DNA of 35,470 bases from Nitrososphaerota archaeon. Lineage in GTDB: Archaea > Thermoproteota > Bathyarchaeia > Bathyarchaeales > Bathycorpusculaceae. The DNA lies in assembly GCA_031274765.1 (NCBI GenBank), contig JAISPR010000097.1:1-35470 (forward strand), given 5' to 3'. This document shows, in pieces, positions 7,610 through 15,905 of the stretch; position 1 is the stretch's first letter, and each line of letters starts with the position of its first letter. The translations under genes were made by a program, and so were the position numbers. The notes below the pieces were generated by a model that made no database searches, was not told the DNA's origin, and was given only the letters and a program-made list of their open reading frames with translations.

Positions 7610-9549
7610 CTATACATCTCCATGCGGGTTTTGTTTCATTATATGCGGCGGTTATGCTTTTGTATTTTGCGGTAGTTTAGTTTGTTCGTTAATAAACAAG
7701 TGCGTAAGAAATTAGGTTTGTTCGTTGGTCAGTTTTTAATACGGTATTTATCAGAGTCATTTTAATTCCACGGGCAGGTTTGTTGATGGTTGTGAATGTT
7801 TTGAAATAATACATTGTTTGTAGTTTATGTTTAGACGTTTAGTTTGTGAATTTGGGGTTTATTTTATTTTAGTCGTTGTTAAGCTTTCCAGTTTCGTTTA
7901 TTTTCTTCAGCGGCACGGTCACTTTTTTCGCCGACAATTCGCATTATCCAGCCTATTAGAAACAGAGGCAACAGTAGTGGGAGAAATAGGACGCGTAATT
8001 TCAAATTAATAGCCCCCTTAATTTTGGGGTTTGTTTAGCAGGGTTAGAGGTCTGTTTTATTGTTGTAGAAAAAATGCTAAAAATATTTGATTGATGTCTT
8101 AAAAATTTGTCAGTATAAGTATGTATTAGTTCAGTATTTTTTAAAATATTGTTTTTAATATTTGTATTTTTTATGTTATTCATCTTAGCATACGCACCTC
8201 TTTTGTTTTTGAAGCTGTTTGGCATGTTGTTTTTTTGTTCCGCATGTGCAATTAAAACATATTTAATGACATATACTTTTCATCATTAAACACGAACAGA
8301 CAACCACAAACCATCACCACAACACAAAAACACCAAAAACACCAAACAACTTCTTAAAGATTTAACTCTCCACACCACCTCACGTTTATTCAAACACAAA
8401 CCATAACAGAACACAACCTACAATATCCAAACTTCAACACCAATCCAAAAAACACAGACACACACCATTTACTAAATATCACCCACCACTACATATACCT
8501 CACGTTTTGCAACACCCAACTGCATAAAAAAGTATTTAACCCTAACAATACCATAGCGTTTTGTAAACAAGTGGTAATATAGTAACTCAAATGAAATAGA
8601 TAAGGCTTTTAATGACTTTAATAAAGCAGTATACCCATATACCACCACATCAACACATATTCCAATCACAGAGTTATTTTTAAAAAGGGAGCGTGTGAAA
8701 AAGTTGTTAGGGATTGCATTAAAACCATTAAATTTTTGTCAGAAGAAAACAATAGTATCGCCCCATGTTTGTTCTACACCATCAACACAAGCCCACGTAT
8801 ATAAATTTAGAGGATTTCTCAAAAACATAATCTAATTACACTTGGTTATATAACAGAATAGTTTAAAATTTGCACCTTTCAAAATGGATGCTGTGCCTTT
8901 TTGTAAAATTCCACATAGACATATCTGTCCACCCTTTTTCCCGGCACCGCAGTCATTTATCAAAAATCTACCTGTAAACCATAACAAACACTACAACACA
9001 CGCAAAAATTAAACCCTACGGCCATAAAATAATCATCCGGCAATGCAGAGTTTTATAAGAACATGATGTGAGTTATTTATACACCAAGACATATGCCAAC
9101 GTGGTGGATGTCAGATAAAAACAAGTAATACCCAATACTGAATATGATTTCGTAAATTTCTTGAACTTGACCCTCAAAATCCCAAGGCATCACACTACGA
9201 GAAAAATTTAAGATCCCCGAATAAACAACAGGCAGCGTCATAGTTAGTACCTCAGAACCTACAAAAACACGAATACATCCAACACTCCAACCGACCGCTC
9301 ACGCTAAACAACCCGCAGACTTATGGAAAACTACCGAAGTTACCAAGCCATCAACAGACTATTGTTAACTTCAACCGCAACAGTTTACGCACCAACCACA
9401 GGTTCTACACTAAAAGCCACATAAAAATATTGAATTTCATCAAAAAATTCACCAATTTTTTGAACTTTTTTTCGACTTGAATATTTACTTTCTCGCCAAA
9501 ACCTCATAATTAAGACACAGAATTGTGGCGATTTAATGTTTATCGCCAA
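7610..9549. other. 1.9-kb stretch with no supportable gene
   Basis: I found no convincing coding region, RNA gene or repeat array. The stretch is AT-rich, with A/C-rich plus-strand tracts (for example 8281-8420 and 8960-9020) and G/T-rich tracts (7740-7900). A 65-codon minus-strand frame at 8669-8472 was considered and not accepted. Confidence 0.5.
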
Positions 9550-10011
9550 CTACTTTATTGGAAATACCACTTTTGTAAGCAACTCACCCTCAGGCGTATC
9601 AGCAGGATTGTTAAGATAATAATCGTAATACACTCCTGTTGATTCCAACTTGTTTTCCACAAGATACGCCATCATGGGCGCGTACGTTTTTTCAATATCT
9701 TTATACGCGCCTTTGTGCACTGCAGTAATCGCCTTGCCTTCACAGGTTTTGCTCATATAAAATTCGCCTTGTTCAGGCAAAGGTTCACCAACAGGCACAC
9801 CTAACTCAATATCCCACTTCATAAAATTCTCACTCCCGTTAGTGTATTTACAATAAGGCACATCCACCATTTGCTTACCACACTTAACCAAATAACCCCA
9901 TAGTTTTTGATAGCCTGCCGTCATAATTTCTGCCATTTTGGTAAATTCCACAGCCTCAAATTTTACCGCTACTGCAATTTCAGACTTTTTGTTAATTATT
10001 TCAATATTCAT
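9550..10011 (-). CDS. GyrI-like / effector-binding domain protein
   Basis: The 153-residue product, MNIEIINKKSEIAVAV..., fits the stand-alone GyrI-like (AraC effector-binding, SOUL-related) fold. Family-typical landmarks are the early 'AV.F.A..FTKMAEIM...YQKLWGYL' helix, the central WDIELGVPV strand, YMSKTCEGKAITAVHKGAY (the G.Y/'HKG.Y' loop before the second long helix), and the final YYDYYLNNPADTPEGEL..VVFPI, which matches the conserved E.Y..DP...P....T.I..P ending. Such domains bind small molecules, often as drug-sensing parts of regulators, but here there is no DNA-binding domain, so the ligand is unknown. Monocistronic; about 550 bases of non-coding or remnant DNA or more on each side. 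Confidence 0.8.
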   Translation of the reverse strand: MNIEIINKKSEIAVAVKFEAVEFTKMAEIMTAGYQKLWGYLVKCGKQMVDVPYCKYTNGSENFMKWDIELGVPVGEPLPEQGEFYMSKTCEGKAITAVHKGAYKDIEKTYAPMMAYLVENKLESTGVYYDYYLNNPADTPEGELLTKVVFPIK

Positions 10012-10756
10012 TCAAATCCAGCCCCTTTTTAAATACCAAATCATTGTATATAACATAGTAGGGCAGACTATTATAAATTTACAGCACAATACACCATCAA
10101 TTATAACATACAACAAAGATCTTAAAAAAACATATACCAACAAAAAAGACAAACATAAAACAACCTATAAAACCCTCACATAACAAACAAACCCACCGCA
10201 ACTAGAAAGCCAAAAACCAGAAACCTCCAACCCAAAAAACACAACCCACAAAAAAACATTCAAAAACTACAACAAAATTTCACCGCCTAAACGTCATAGA
10301 CAACCTATTTAAGGGCAAAGTTGTAGTGCCTATGAAATGATCACTCAACAACAAGATGTTTAAGGTGATTTAAGAGTTATTACATATGATTTCCCGCGGA
10401 ACAAATGTTTTGGATAATATGGTTTCATTGGCAAAACAGTTGTTTGTTTTGGCTGTTCGGGTGGTGTTTTTGGTGTTTTACCTTGGGTATTTTTGTAGAT
10501 TTTAATCGAATTGAGAAGCGATAGCCAATATGAAGAACACTTTAGTTGATTGTTACATAAGATCAGTTAGAAAATACCTGGTAAGGTAATGTGAAATTTC
10601 CTGTTTTCCTTGGAAAATATCCACCTATAATGATAAAAACCAAGTTATTTTTTAACTGTGCCAAGGGCAACACTTGCAAGAAGCGGTATATCTATTTCGA
10701 AGACCCAAAATCGTAATCTATTCGGCCATAATTTCCGGAAAAGACACCATTAGCAA
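10012..10756. other. Intergenic region, A/C-rich then G/T-rich
   Basis: No gene seen. 10120-10290 is almost purely A/C-rich on the plus strand. At 10470-10520 there is a segment (TTGGTGTTTT..CTTG..TATTTTTG..GATTTTAAT) similar to 7009-7060, a second kind of dispersed repeat. Confidence 0.5.
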
Positions 10757-11359
10757 CTAACCAAAACGCTTACCCATAAGCACCCGATACCCACTTTCCC
10801 GCGCCAAAACCTCACAATTTCCAAACACCCCACAAAAAACCTCAGGCAACCTTTTAGCACCAATCTTACTACGAATAACCATCTGAAAACTACCCCCAAC
10901 CGCCAACACCCCAGCCGCACCCTCAATAATAGCTTTCACCGTATCCATACCTGCACTAACCGGCGGATTAGAAAGCACACAATCAAAACGCATCCCCAAA
11001 ACAGGCTCATACAAATACCCACAACACACCGCCACATTACCCACACGGGCAGCCGCCACATTCCGCTTTGCCAACTGGACCGCACGCATATTCACATCAG
11101 TCATAACCACACGCACCTGAGGACTAAATACCGCCGCCACTATACCTACCGCACCATAACCACACCCAATATCGAGCACACCCCCGCTTTGAGGCAAAAC
11201 CATAGCATCAATAAGCACACAAGTACCCAAATCAATTTTTTTCTTAGAAAAAACACTCGAAGAGGTTAAAAACTCAAAATTACGACCACGTAAATACGCA
11301 TGAACTACGCCAAAACAATCATTACTTTTAGGTGAAGAAGAAAAATAGTGCTCAGACAA
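10757..11359 (-). CDS. Class I SAM-dependent methyltransferase (RsmC-like small domain)
   Basis: A 200-residue Rossmann methyltransferase. Motif I is VLDIGCGYGAVG (residues 61-72), the acidic residue at the end of strand 2 is D88 (VVMTDVN), and the NPPV motif at 131-134 is typical of N-methylating RNA/protein methyltransferases of the RsmC/HemK type. N-terminal HYFSSSPKS...F.FLTSSSVFSKKKID..T is also typical of the archaeal RsmC-like group. The start is TTG 11359 immediately after the Cbf5 stop, so the two are co-translated; an rRNA or tRNA base is the likely substrate by context, but the site is not known. Confidence 0.85.
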   Translation of the reverse strand: MSEHYFSSSPKSNDCFGVVHAYLRGRNFEFLTSSSVFSKKKIDLGTCVLIDAMVLPQSGGVLDIGCGYGAVGIVAAVFSPQVRVVMTDVNMRAVQLAKRNVAAARVGNVAVCCGYLYEPVLGMRFDCVLSNPPVSAGMDTVKAIIEGAAGVLAVGGSFQMVIRSKIGAKRLPEVFCGVFGNCEVLARESGYRVLMGKRFG

Positions 11360-12385
11360 CTATTTCCCCTGCTCATCGCTGCCAACCCCAGTTTTCCAAA
11401 CCCTGGGATAAACATTACGCGGCATCAACACACGCGCCAAAACCGCTACAGCCCCATGTCGCATATCCATGATCTCCTGCGTGGAAACCTGCGCACGACC
11501 AAGCGCCACCGCCTCACCCTTAAGAGTAAATATAGCAACCACGCTACCTTTTTCAATACCAGTATCCACTTGCAAAACACCAGGTGCCGTCAAACTAGCA
11601 CCATGACAAAGTGCATCAACCGCCGAATCACGAACTATAATCCGGGGTAATTGCACAAGTGCAGTTTCTAAGGGCTCAATAAATCTGTAAAGATTAACAG
11701 GATTTTTGGTACGTTCATATTCGCCAAACCAATATGCCACATCATGGAGAGTTACACTATTAGCATTGCTTTCCTGAAAAGGCCCAGCACGAGTACGACG
11801 AAGTTCCTGCATGTGACCCCCGACACCTAAAATCTCACCAATATCATAGCAAAGCTTACGAATATAAGTACCACCCTCACAACCAACTTTGAAGAGCACA
11901 TTACGGCCCTCGTGCTCTATGTAGTCAATGTAGTAAATACGTCTCGTACGCAATTGCCGTTTAACCGAACTACGTAGAGGAGGACGCTGATAAATTTCAT
12001 CCTCAAAAAGACACAAAACATGTCTGATTTGGGGTTCAGCCACATCACCGTGAAGCTTAAGAACACAAACGTATTCCTTACCACTGTAGAGCAAAGCCTG
12101 CACCATCTTGGTAGCTTCTTCTAGCGTAATCGGCAAAACCCCAGTGACTTTGGGATCAAGTGTGCCTCCGTGTCCAATGGTTTGGAGTTTTAGAATTTTT
12201 TTTGTCCACGCCGCAACTTCATGGCTAGTGGGGCCTGCAGGCTTGTCAAGATTTATAGTTCCATATTTTATATATTGATCGGCAGGACGTTCACGGGGTT
12301 TACAACCATATTTAGGATTAGTATAGTCTTCTGCTTTGGTTAAAAGTTCACGTTTGATTTCCCATGGCGGAGTCGTTTTAGGCAT
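11360..12385 (-). CDS. cbf5: Cbf5/TruB-type RNA pseudouridine synthase
   Basis: 341 residues. This is the catalytic subunit of archaeal H/ACA ribonucleoproteins, which converts uridine to pseudouridine in rRNA under guide-RNA direction. The catalytic Asp is D77 in GHGGTLDPKVTGVLP (71-85). Further landmarks are KPAGPTSHEV (48-57), RPPLRSSVKR (134-143), GGTYIRKLCYDIG (171-183) and the ELRRTR motif (194-199). The C-terminal third (about 250-330) is a PUA domain. An N-terminal archaeal extension precedes the core. It lies in an eL14-cbf5-methyltransferase operon, an order widely conserved in archaea. Intact, normal length. Confidence 0.95.
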   Translation of the reverse strand: MPKTTPPWEIKRELLTKAEDYTNPKYGCKPRERPADQYIKYGTINLDKPAGPTSHEVAAWTKKILKLQTIGHGGTLDPKVTGVLPITLEEATKMVQALLYSGKEYVCVLKLHGDVAEPQIRHVLCLFEDEIYQRPPLRSSVKRQLRTRRIYYIDYIEHEGRNVLFKVGCEGGTYIRKLCYDIGEILGVGGHMQELRRTRAGPFQESNANSVTLHDVAYWFGEYERTKNPVNLYRFIEPLETALVQLPRIIVRDSAVDALCHGASLTAPGVLQVDTGIEKGSVVAIFTLKGEAVALGRAQVSTQEIMDMRHGAVAVLARVLMPRNVYPRVWKTGVGSDEQGK

Positions 12386-12449
12386 CTGTTGTTTGCACCT
12401 TATAGGGGAAGAAAAAGAAGTATGAGGTAATTAAAGGTTAAAACGATGT

Positions 12450-12713
12450 TTAACCCTGCATTACGTCGAGTTTGTCTTGGGCTTCTATAGCCTGCGATAC
12501 TTCGTCGTCGGATGCACCCCGTTTGATATCGAGCTTGTCTTCTATGGGCAGGATGTGGTTGATGTTGACGCGCCTTCGTTTGACGCCAGTGAGTTTTTTA
12601 GGTCCAGTAACTAAAACAAAACTTTTGTCCATGACATCTATTATGACGCATTTAGTGCAACATTCGCGTCCAGCTTGTTTGATGCATATTCGGCCGACTT
12701 CAATAGCGGGCAT
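12450..12713 (-). CDS. rpl14e: Large-subunit ribosomal protein eL14
   Basis: 87 residues beginning MPAIEVGRICIKQAGRECC, the KOW-like SH3 fold of archaeal eL14 (FVLVTGPKKLTGVKRRRVNI follows). ATG 12713 was chosen because GGAG sits 8 bases before it and the family starts there; the frame stays open a little further upstream to 12767, but that region holds the promoter. First gene of the operon with cbf5 and the methyltransferase. Confidence 0.95.
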   Translation of the reverse strand: MPAIEVGRICIKQAGRECCTKCVIIDVMDKSFVLVTGPKKLTGVKRRRVNINHILPIEDKLDIKRGASDDEVSQAIEAQDKLDVMQG

Positions 12714-12750
12714 GTTTTTGTTCTCCTTGAAAATAACTACTACAGAGGGG

Positions 12751-12761
12751 GAATATAAGCA
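12751..12761 (-). promoter_or_regulatory. TATA-like promoter of the eL14-cbf5 operon
   Basis: Minus strand GCTTATATTCC about 40 bases before the eL14 ATG; transcription would start about 25 bases downstream, giving a short leader that includes the GGAG site. Inferred from position and consensus only. Confidence 0.5.
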
Positions 12762-12879
12762 TAACACAATTTAAGAGGTACATATACACCAATGTCATTA
12801 AGCTAAAAAACAACTATCATTATACATTACACCAATAAATAGTACCAACTTATTGACCTACCCACCTATTGACGAAGAA

Positions 12880-12930
12880 CCGTTCATTTACGCCAAAAAC
12901 ACGAAAAGTCTATTTTTTAAACAGTCTCTC
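12880..12930 (-). mobile_element. MITE-like element, family beta, partial copy C
   Basis: The minus strand reads GACTGTTTAAAAAATAGACTTTTCGTGTTTTTGGCGTAAATG, matching one end and the centre of the family beta copies at 13732-13836. The second end is not recognisable, so this is a truncated or decayed copy. Confidence 0.45.
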
Positions 12931-13048
12931 ACGCAAACAAACCGCCAGACACACGTTTATTGTTTTATAAGCCAGGCAAGTTAGCTATGCAAAAACTCGA
13001 GCAACCCTAAAAATACAGATACCAGTAACATCTAAGCTTAACCGAATT

Positions 13049-13474
13049 TTACTGAGACCCCGAACTCTTTAAGCCACGCCTTTGCAGGTTTTTTTCTATA
13101 ACACTGATTAAATCGTCAGGTTTTATGGGTTTAAGCAGATAAGCATCTACTTCGCAGTCAGTTTGATTACCCACATCTATAGGCAATAATCCGGTGAGTA
13201 TTATTTTAACCATTTTGGTGGATTTAGCAGGCAGTTTCGCGACTAATTCAATACCTTGTATGTCAGGTAACCGCATGTCTATGAGTGCAACGTCATAATT
13301 ATTAAAACTAATTTTATCCAAAGCTTCTTTACCAGTTTCAGCCGTATCAATCGTATAGCCCTTTCTTTTGAGAATTATACTAAAAGTTCGAAGAATCGCT
13401 TTGTCATCATCCACAATCAAAGCAACTTGATTTTTTTCTTCGGAGACTATTGAAGACATATTGCTTGTACACAT
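13049..13474 (-). CDS. Stand-alone response-regulator receiver protein
   Basis: 141 residues forming a single REC domain. The acidic pocket is D22-D24 (VALIVDDDK), the phospho-acceptor is D66 in DVALIDMRLPD, the switch Thr is T94 (IILTG) and the conserved Lys is K115 (YLLKPIKP). No output domain is present, so it probably passes a phosphate signal through protein contacts. No histidine kinase is nearby. The start could also be the Met at residue 6. Three palindromes lie 176-223 bases upstream (see findings) and could be its control region. Confidence 0.9.
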   Translation of the reverse strand: MCTSNMSSIVSEEKNQVALIVDDDKAILRTFSIILKRKGYTIDTAETGKEALDKISFNNYDVALIDMRLPDIQGIELVAKLPAKSTKMVKIILTGLLPIDVGNQTDCEVDAYLLKPIKPDDLISVIEKNLQRRGLKSSGSQ

Positions 13475-13649
13475 GTTTATCCAGATCTCAATTGATGATT
13501 GCCCAAGAGTTGAAGCTACCCAACTCTACAAAGGGCAAGTGTGATAAACCCGATATTTTCGTTAGAACATCCCGCAGTTAAGGTAAAAACAGGAGCCCAA
13601 GAAGTAAAAGGGTATTTTACACTTTTGTTGTTATGTGTAAATACTGAAC

Positions 13650-13697
13650 TGTATATATACATTTTGCCATAATTTAGCAATATTGCTCAAGTTGAGC
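13650..13697. promoter_or_regulatory. Cluster of three palindromes, possible operators
   Basis: Within 48 bases: TGTATATATACA (13650-13661), AGCAATATTGCT (13676-13687), both perfect 12-bp palindromes, and GCTCAAGTTGAGC (13685-13697), perfect but for the centre base. They lie upstream of the response-regulator gene. Dimeric regulators bind such sites, but no regulator is identified. Confidence 0.35.
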
Positions 13698-13731
13698 ATA
13701 AACGAAGAGTCACCATATTAAAATATCCCCC

Positions 13732-13836
13732 AGACTGTTTAAAAACTAGCAAAAATCCCCAAAAAACAAGAAAAGAACACTTTTTCTCCACCCATTTACA
13801 CCAAAAACACAAAAAATTCTAGTTTTTAGACAATCT
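13732..13836 (-). mobile_element. MITE-like element, family beta, copy B1
   Basis: About 105 bp bounded by inverted repeats: AGACTGTTTAAAAACTAG at 13732-13749 and CTAGTTTTTAGACAATCT at 13819-13836 (15-16 of 18 match after inversion). The body matches copies A, B2 and C. Long frames through it have low-complexity, Phe-rich products and are not considered genes. Confidence 0.6.
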
Positions 13837-13855
13837 CCCCCTTTTGCAACACCAT

Positions 13856-13956
13856 CAAATTGTTCGAAAAATAGTAAAACCCCGATAAAAACAAAAAAGA
13901 ACCACTGCGCTCCACTCATTTTTGATAGAATCACAAAAGGGTTTAATTTTAGACAG
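13856..13956 (-). mobile_element. MITE-like element, family beta, copy B2
   Basis: Second copy only about 20 bp from B1 and in the same orientation. Ends: ATTGTTCGAAAAATAGTAAAAC and GTTTAATTTTAGACAG. The centre shares TCTAAAA..A, TTTTGTG, GTGGAG and TTCTTTT..TGTTTTT blocks with B1 on the minus strand. More diverged than B1. Confidence 0.5.
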
Positions 13957-14245
13957 CCTTCGCCTAAACTGAATTGCCTGACCACCCTTTAGTACCAAAA
14001 TAATCCACATCACCATTTAACCTCCGTATCATTTTTTTAGAACCACCAAATAGTTGTGTCTGAAACTGTTAGAGGCGGCCTCCGAAAACCCATATTTTTC
14101 CAAAGATCGTCTGCTGGAAACCGTGTAATTGTGTTGTTTAGTTTTCTGAAATGGGGTTTTTGGATTTTGCCTAGAGTTTAAAGGGTTTCTTTCCAACAAA
14201 CCCCTTATCAAGCAAAATAAAATTACCGGTAGGTTTAATTTTTTA

Positions 14246-14469
14246 GCTTCCTCTAAGAGCTACATCAACGTCTTAGGCATGACCGCTCCACCCAGATTGC
14301 CGCGTTTGATGGCAGGGTTTTTAGGGTGAAGCGCCGCCCATTTGAAACAACTCGCAGGGTGACCCAGACATGAAAGTAGCGGGTTCCTTGCTTGGGTTTG
14401 CCTCCGTTTACTCATCCGGATTATTTTTCCATAGGGGAAATAAGTGAGGTCTATGGTTTGGATGACTTT
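14246..14469 (-). pseudogene. Decayed transposase fragment
   Basis: This patch is less AT-rich than its flanks and translates on the minus strand, across at least two frameshifts, as KVIQTIDLTYFPYGKIIR, then VNGGKPKQGTRYFHVWVTLRV and SNGRRFTLKTLP, and finally DVDVALRGS. The pattern 'DLTY..YGK...' followed by 'KPK.GT.YFHV..TL.V..NGRRFTL...P' and a later 'GVDV..' is what I expect around the first two catalytic Asp residues of ISH3/IS4-like DDE transposases; the family name is uncertain. No start, no C-terminal half: a relic. Confidence 0.45.
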
Positions 14470-15128
14470 GTGTTTGTTGACTCTTTTTTGTGTTCTTTTT
14501 TTAAAATGACATAATAGTTGTTAGTTATTTTTTGGGTATTTCTGTTAGTTGGTTTAGACGGTATAGGAAGGTGTTGCTATTTGTATTGGGTTGTATTTGT
14601 TTTTGTTCTTGGAGTTAGTTTGGAGTTAGTTTGTGTTTGTGTTTGTGTTTGTGTTTGTGTTTGTGTGGGTTAGGTTTTTGGTTAGGCGTTTTAGGCCGTT
14701 GTGTGCGTGGGTGGTTGTAGGCTTAGGAACAGTTCGGTGATAATTTGCGGGTTCAAACAGTTTTTAGCAGGTAAATCTGAGGCATATCTGAGGCGGTTTT
14801 AACATATCCACAAATTTAACAGTTCTTTTTTTATACGATTTTTTTCAGGTTATCGCTTAACTGTTCCTTGGGTGTGTTTGGGCGCGTAGGATGTGGGTTG
14901 GTTGGTATTTGGCGTTTGGTTTGTGGGTATTTGGGGTGTTTTTTTGCAAGGGTTAGCGAAAAGGTGAAAAGCCAGACTATGTTCGGGGGTATTTTGTGAG
15001 TCATACTTGTTGACCTCTTTGATCGGTAGTCTGTAAGTGTGACTCACAATTTAGCGTAATGGTTTTACTTTCGGAACTACGGATTACACTTAAAACCTTA
15101 AATATCCAACCGCCATGTTTATAATGGG
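14470..15128. other. G/T-rich spacer with hexanucleotide repeat
   Basis: No gene. G/T-rich on the plus strand. Contains the (GTTTGT)n tract at 14629-14665 and a doubled GGAGTTAGTTT at 14610-14631. A TATA-like AAATATCC lies near 15100, upstream of the FilR1-like gene. Confidence 0.5.
14629..14665 (+). repeat. Hexanucleotide tandem repeat (GTTTGT)n
   Basis: About six consecutive GTTTGT units, preceded by two copies of GGAGTTAGTTT. Simple-sequence tract in non-coding DNA. Confidence 0.8.
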
Positions 15129-15905
15129 TTGTGTTTCTTGAGCTATCTGACACCATTAAAGTCTGACCTGAAATTAGGCATAATCATCAGCTTACTGGGA
15201 AGTAAAAAAAAATTATCCGAGCTCGCAAAAGACACACGTACACGAGAAACTACAATTCTGCATATTTTAAAAGAACTTGAACAATTGGGATTAACAGTAA
15301 AATCAGACGGAACATATCAGTTAACCCCTCTGGGAATTCTTGAGGCACACATCTGTAAAGGGTGTAGTCGATCCTTGGATGTGCTAAAAAAACACAAAGA
15401 GTTCTGGTTAACTCACGATACCAGCGTTATCCCGCCCGTGCTAATAAACAACATCGGTGCATTGGATGAAGCAGTTTTGGTAAAAACCGGAGAAGTAGAT
15501 TTGGAGAAGGTGCTTGAGAATTTTATAAGTATAGTTGCTTCTTCAAAAGTTATCGCAGGAGTATCGCCAGTATTCCATCCAGACTACATCACCGTATTTG
15601 AAGAACTCATAAATAGAAACTGTAAAGTCGAATTAATAGTTACAAGCAAAGTTTTAGCTAAGATACAAACCCACCCCAATCATGAACGTTTGGAAAATTT
15701 CATCGCAGAAGGTAAAATAGGCCTGTATTTGAATGATTCGTTACGGTTCGCCTTGACTGTGACCGACAAATATGTGTCTTTTGGGTTGTTCAATTTATCA
15801 GGAACATATGACAGTTCGGTTGATCTAATCTGTAGTGGGGAGGAGGCACTTGAGTGGGGGAACCAAATGTTTAAACAAACTTTGGATAAGAGTACAAAAG
15901 TGTAA
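15129..15905 (+). CDS. FilR1-like transcriptional regulator (winged helix + FilR1 middle domain)
   Basis: 258 residues. The N-terminal winged helix spans about residues 15-75: SLLGSKKKLSELAKDTRTRE, then ILHILKELEQLGLTVKSDGT and YQLTPLG. The C-terminal domain (about 125-250) resembles the methanogenesis-regulator FilR1 middle domain found in many archaeal regulators, including FHPDYITVFEELINRNCKVE, LIVTSKVLAKI and the SFGLFNLSGTYDSSVDLIC ending. That domain is thought to sense a ligand. The start is uncertain (TTG 15129 or TTG 15138). Its 3' end appears to overlap the UbiA gene and it precedes the mevalonate genes, so local control of isoprenoid synthesis is a reasonable hypothesis, not shown here. 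Confidence 0.8.
   Translation: MCFLSYLTPLKSDLKLGIIISLLGSKKKLSELAKDTRTRETTILHILKELEQLGLTVKSDGTYQLTPLGILEAHICKGCSRSLDVLKKHKEFWLTHDTSVIPPVLINNIGALDEAVLVKTGEVDLEKVLENFISIVASSKVIAGVSPVFHPDYITVFEELINRNCKVELIVTSKVLAKIQTHPNHERLENFIAEGKIGLYLNDSLRFALTVTDKYVSFGLFNLSGTYDSSVDLICSGEEALEWGNQMFKQTLDKSTKV

Larger units (their letters stand above)
13475..14245. other. Intergenic region with palindromes and two MITE-like copies
   Basis: No gene supported. It contains three near-adjacent palindromes at 13650-13697, two adjacent family beta MITE-like copies (13732-13836, 13856-13956), and to the right AT-rich DNA in which I recognise nothing. Confidence 0.5.

Noticed and set aside
7338-7715. 125-codon plus-strand frame
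   Set aside because: Antisense to the winged-helix gene at 7364-7609; product is Phe/Val/Ser-rich as expected from G/T-rich DNA.
8472-8669. 65-codon minus-strand frame
   Set aside because: Product looks partly protein-like but shows no family, and flanking DNA is non-coding; insufficient evidence.
1697-9550. Defined right border (att site) of the tRNA-Thr-linked element
   Set aside because: No direct repeat of the tRNA 3' end was found by eye within the window.
13746-14211. Minus-strand frames of 60-79 codons
   Set aside because: The first runs through MITE-like copies B1 and B2 (Phe-rich low-complexity product); the second lacks any recognisable domain.
14280-14420. Structured RNA gene (SRP RNA or RNase P RNA)
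   Set aside because: Considered because it is richer in GC than its flanks, but the conserved cores of those RNAs are absent and the minus-strand translation fits a decayed transposase better.
14629-14665. CRISPR array
   Set aside because: Contiguous hexamer repeat without spacers; no cas genes in the window.
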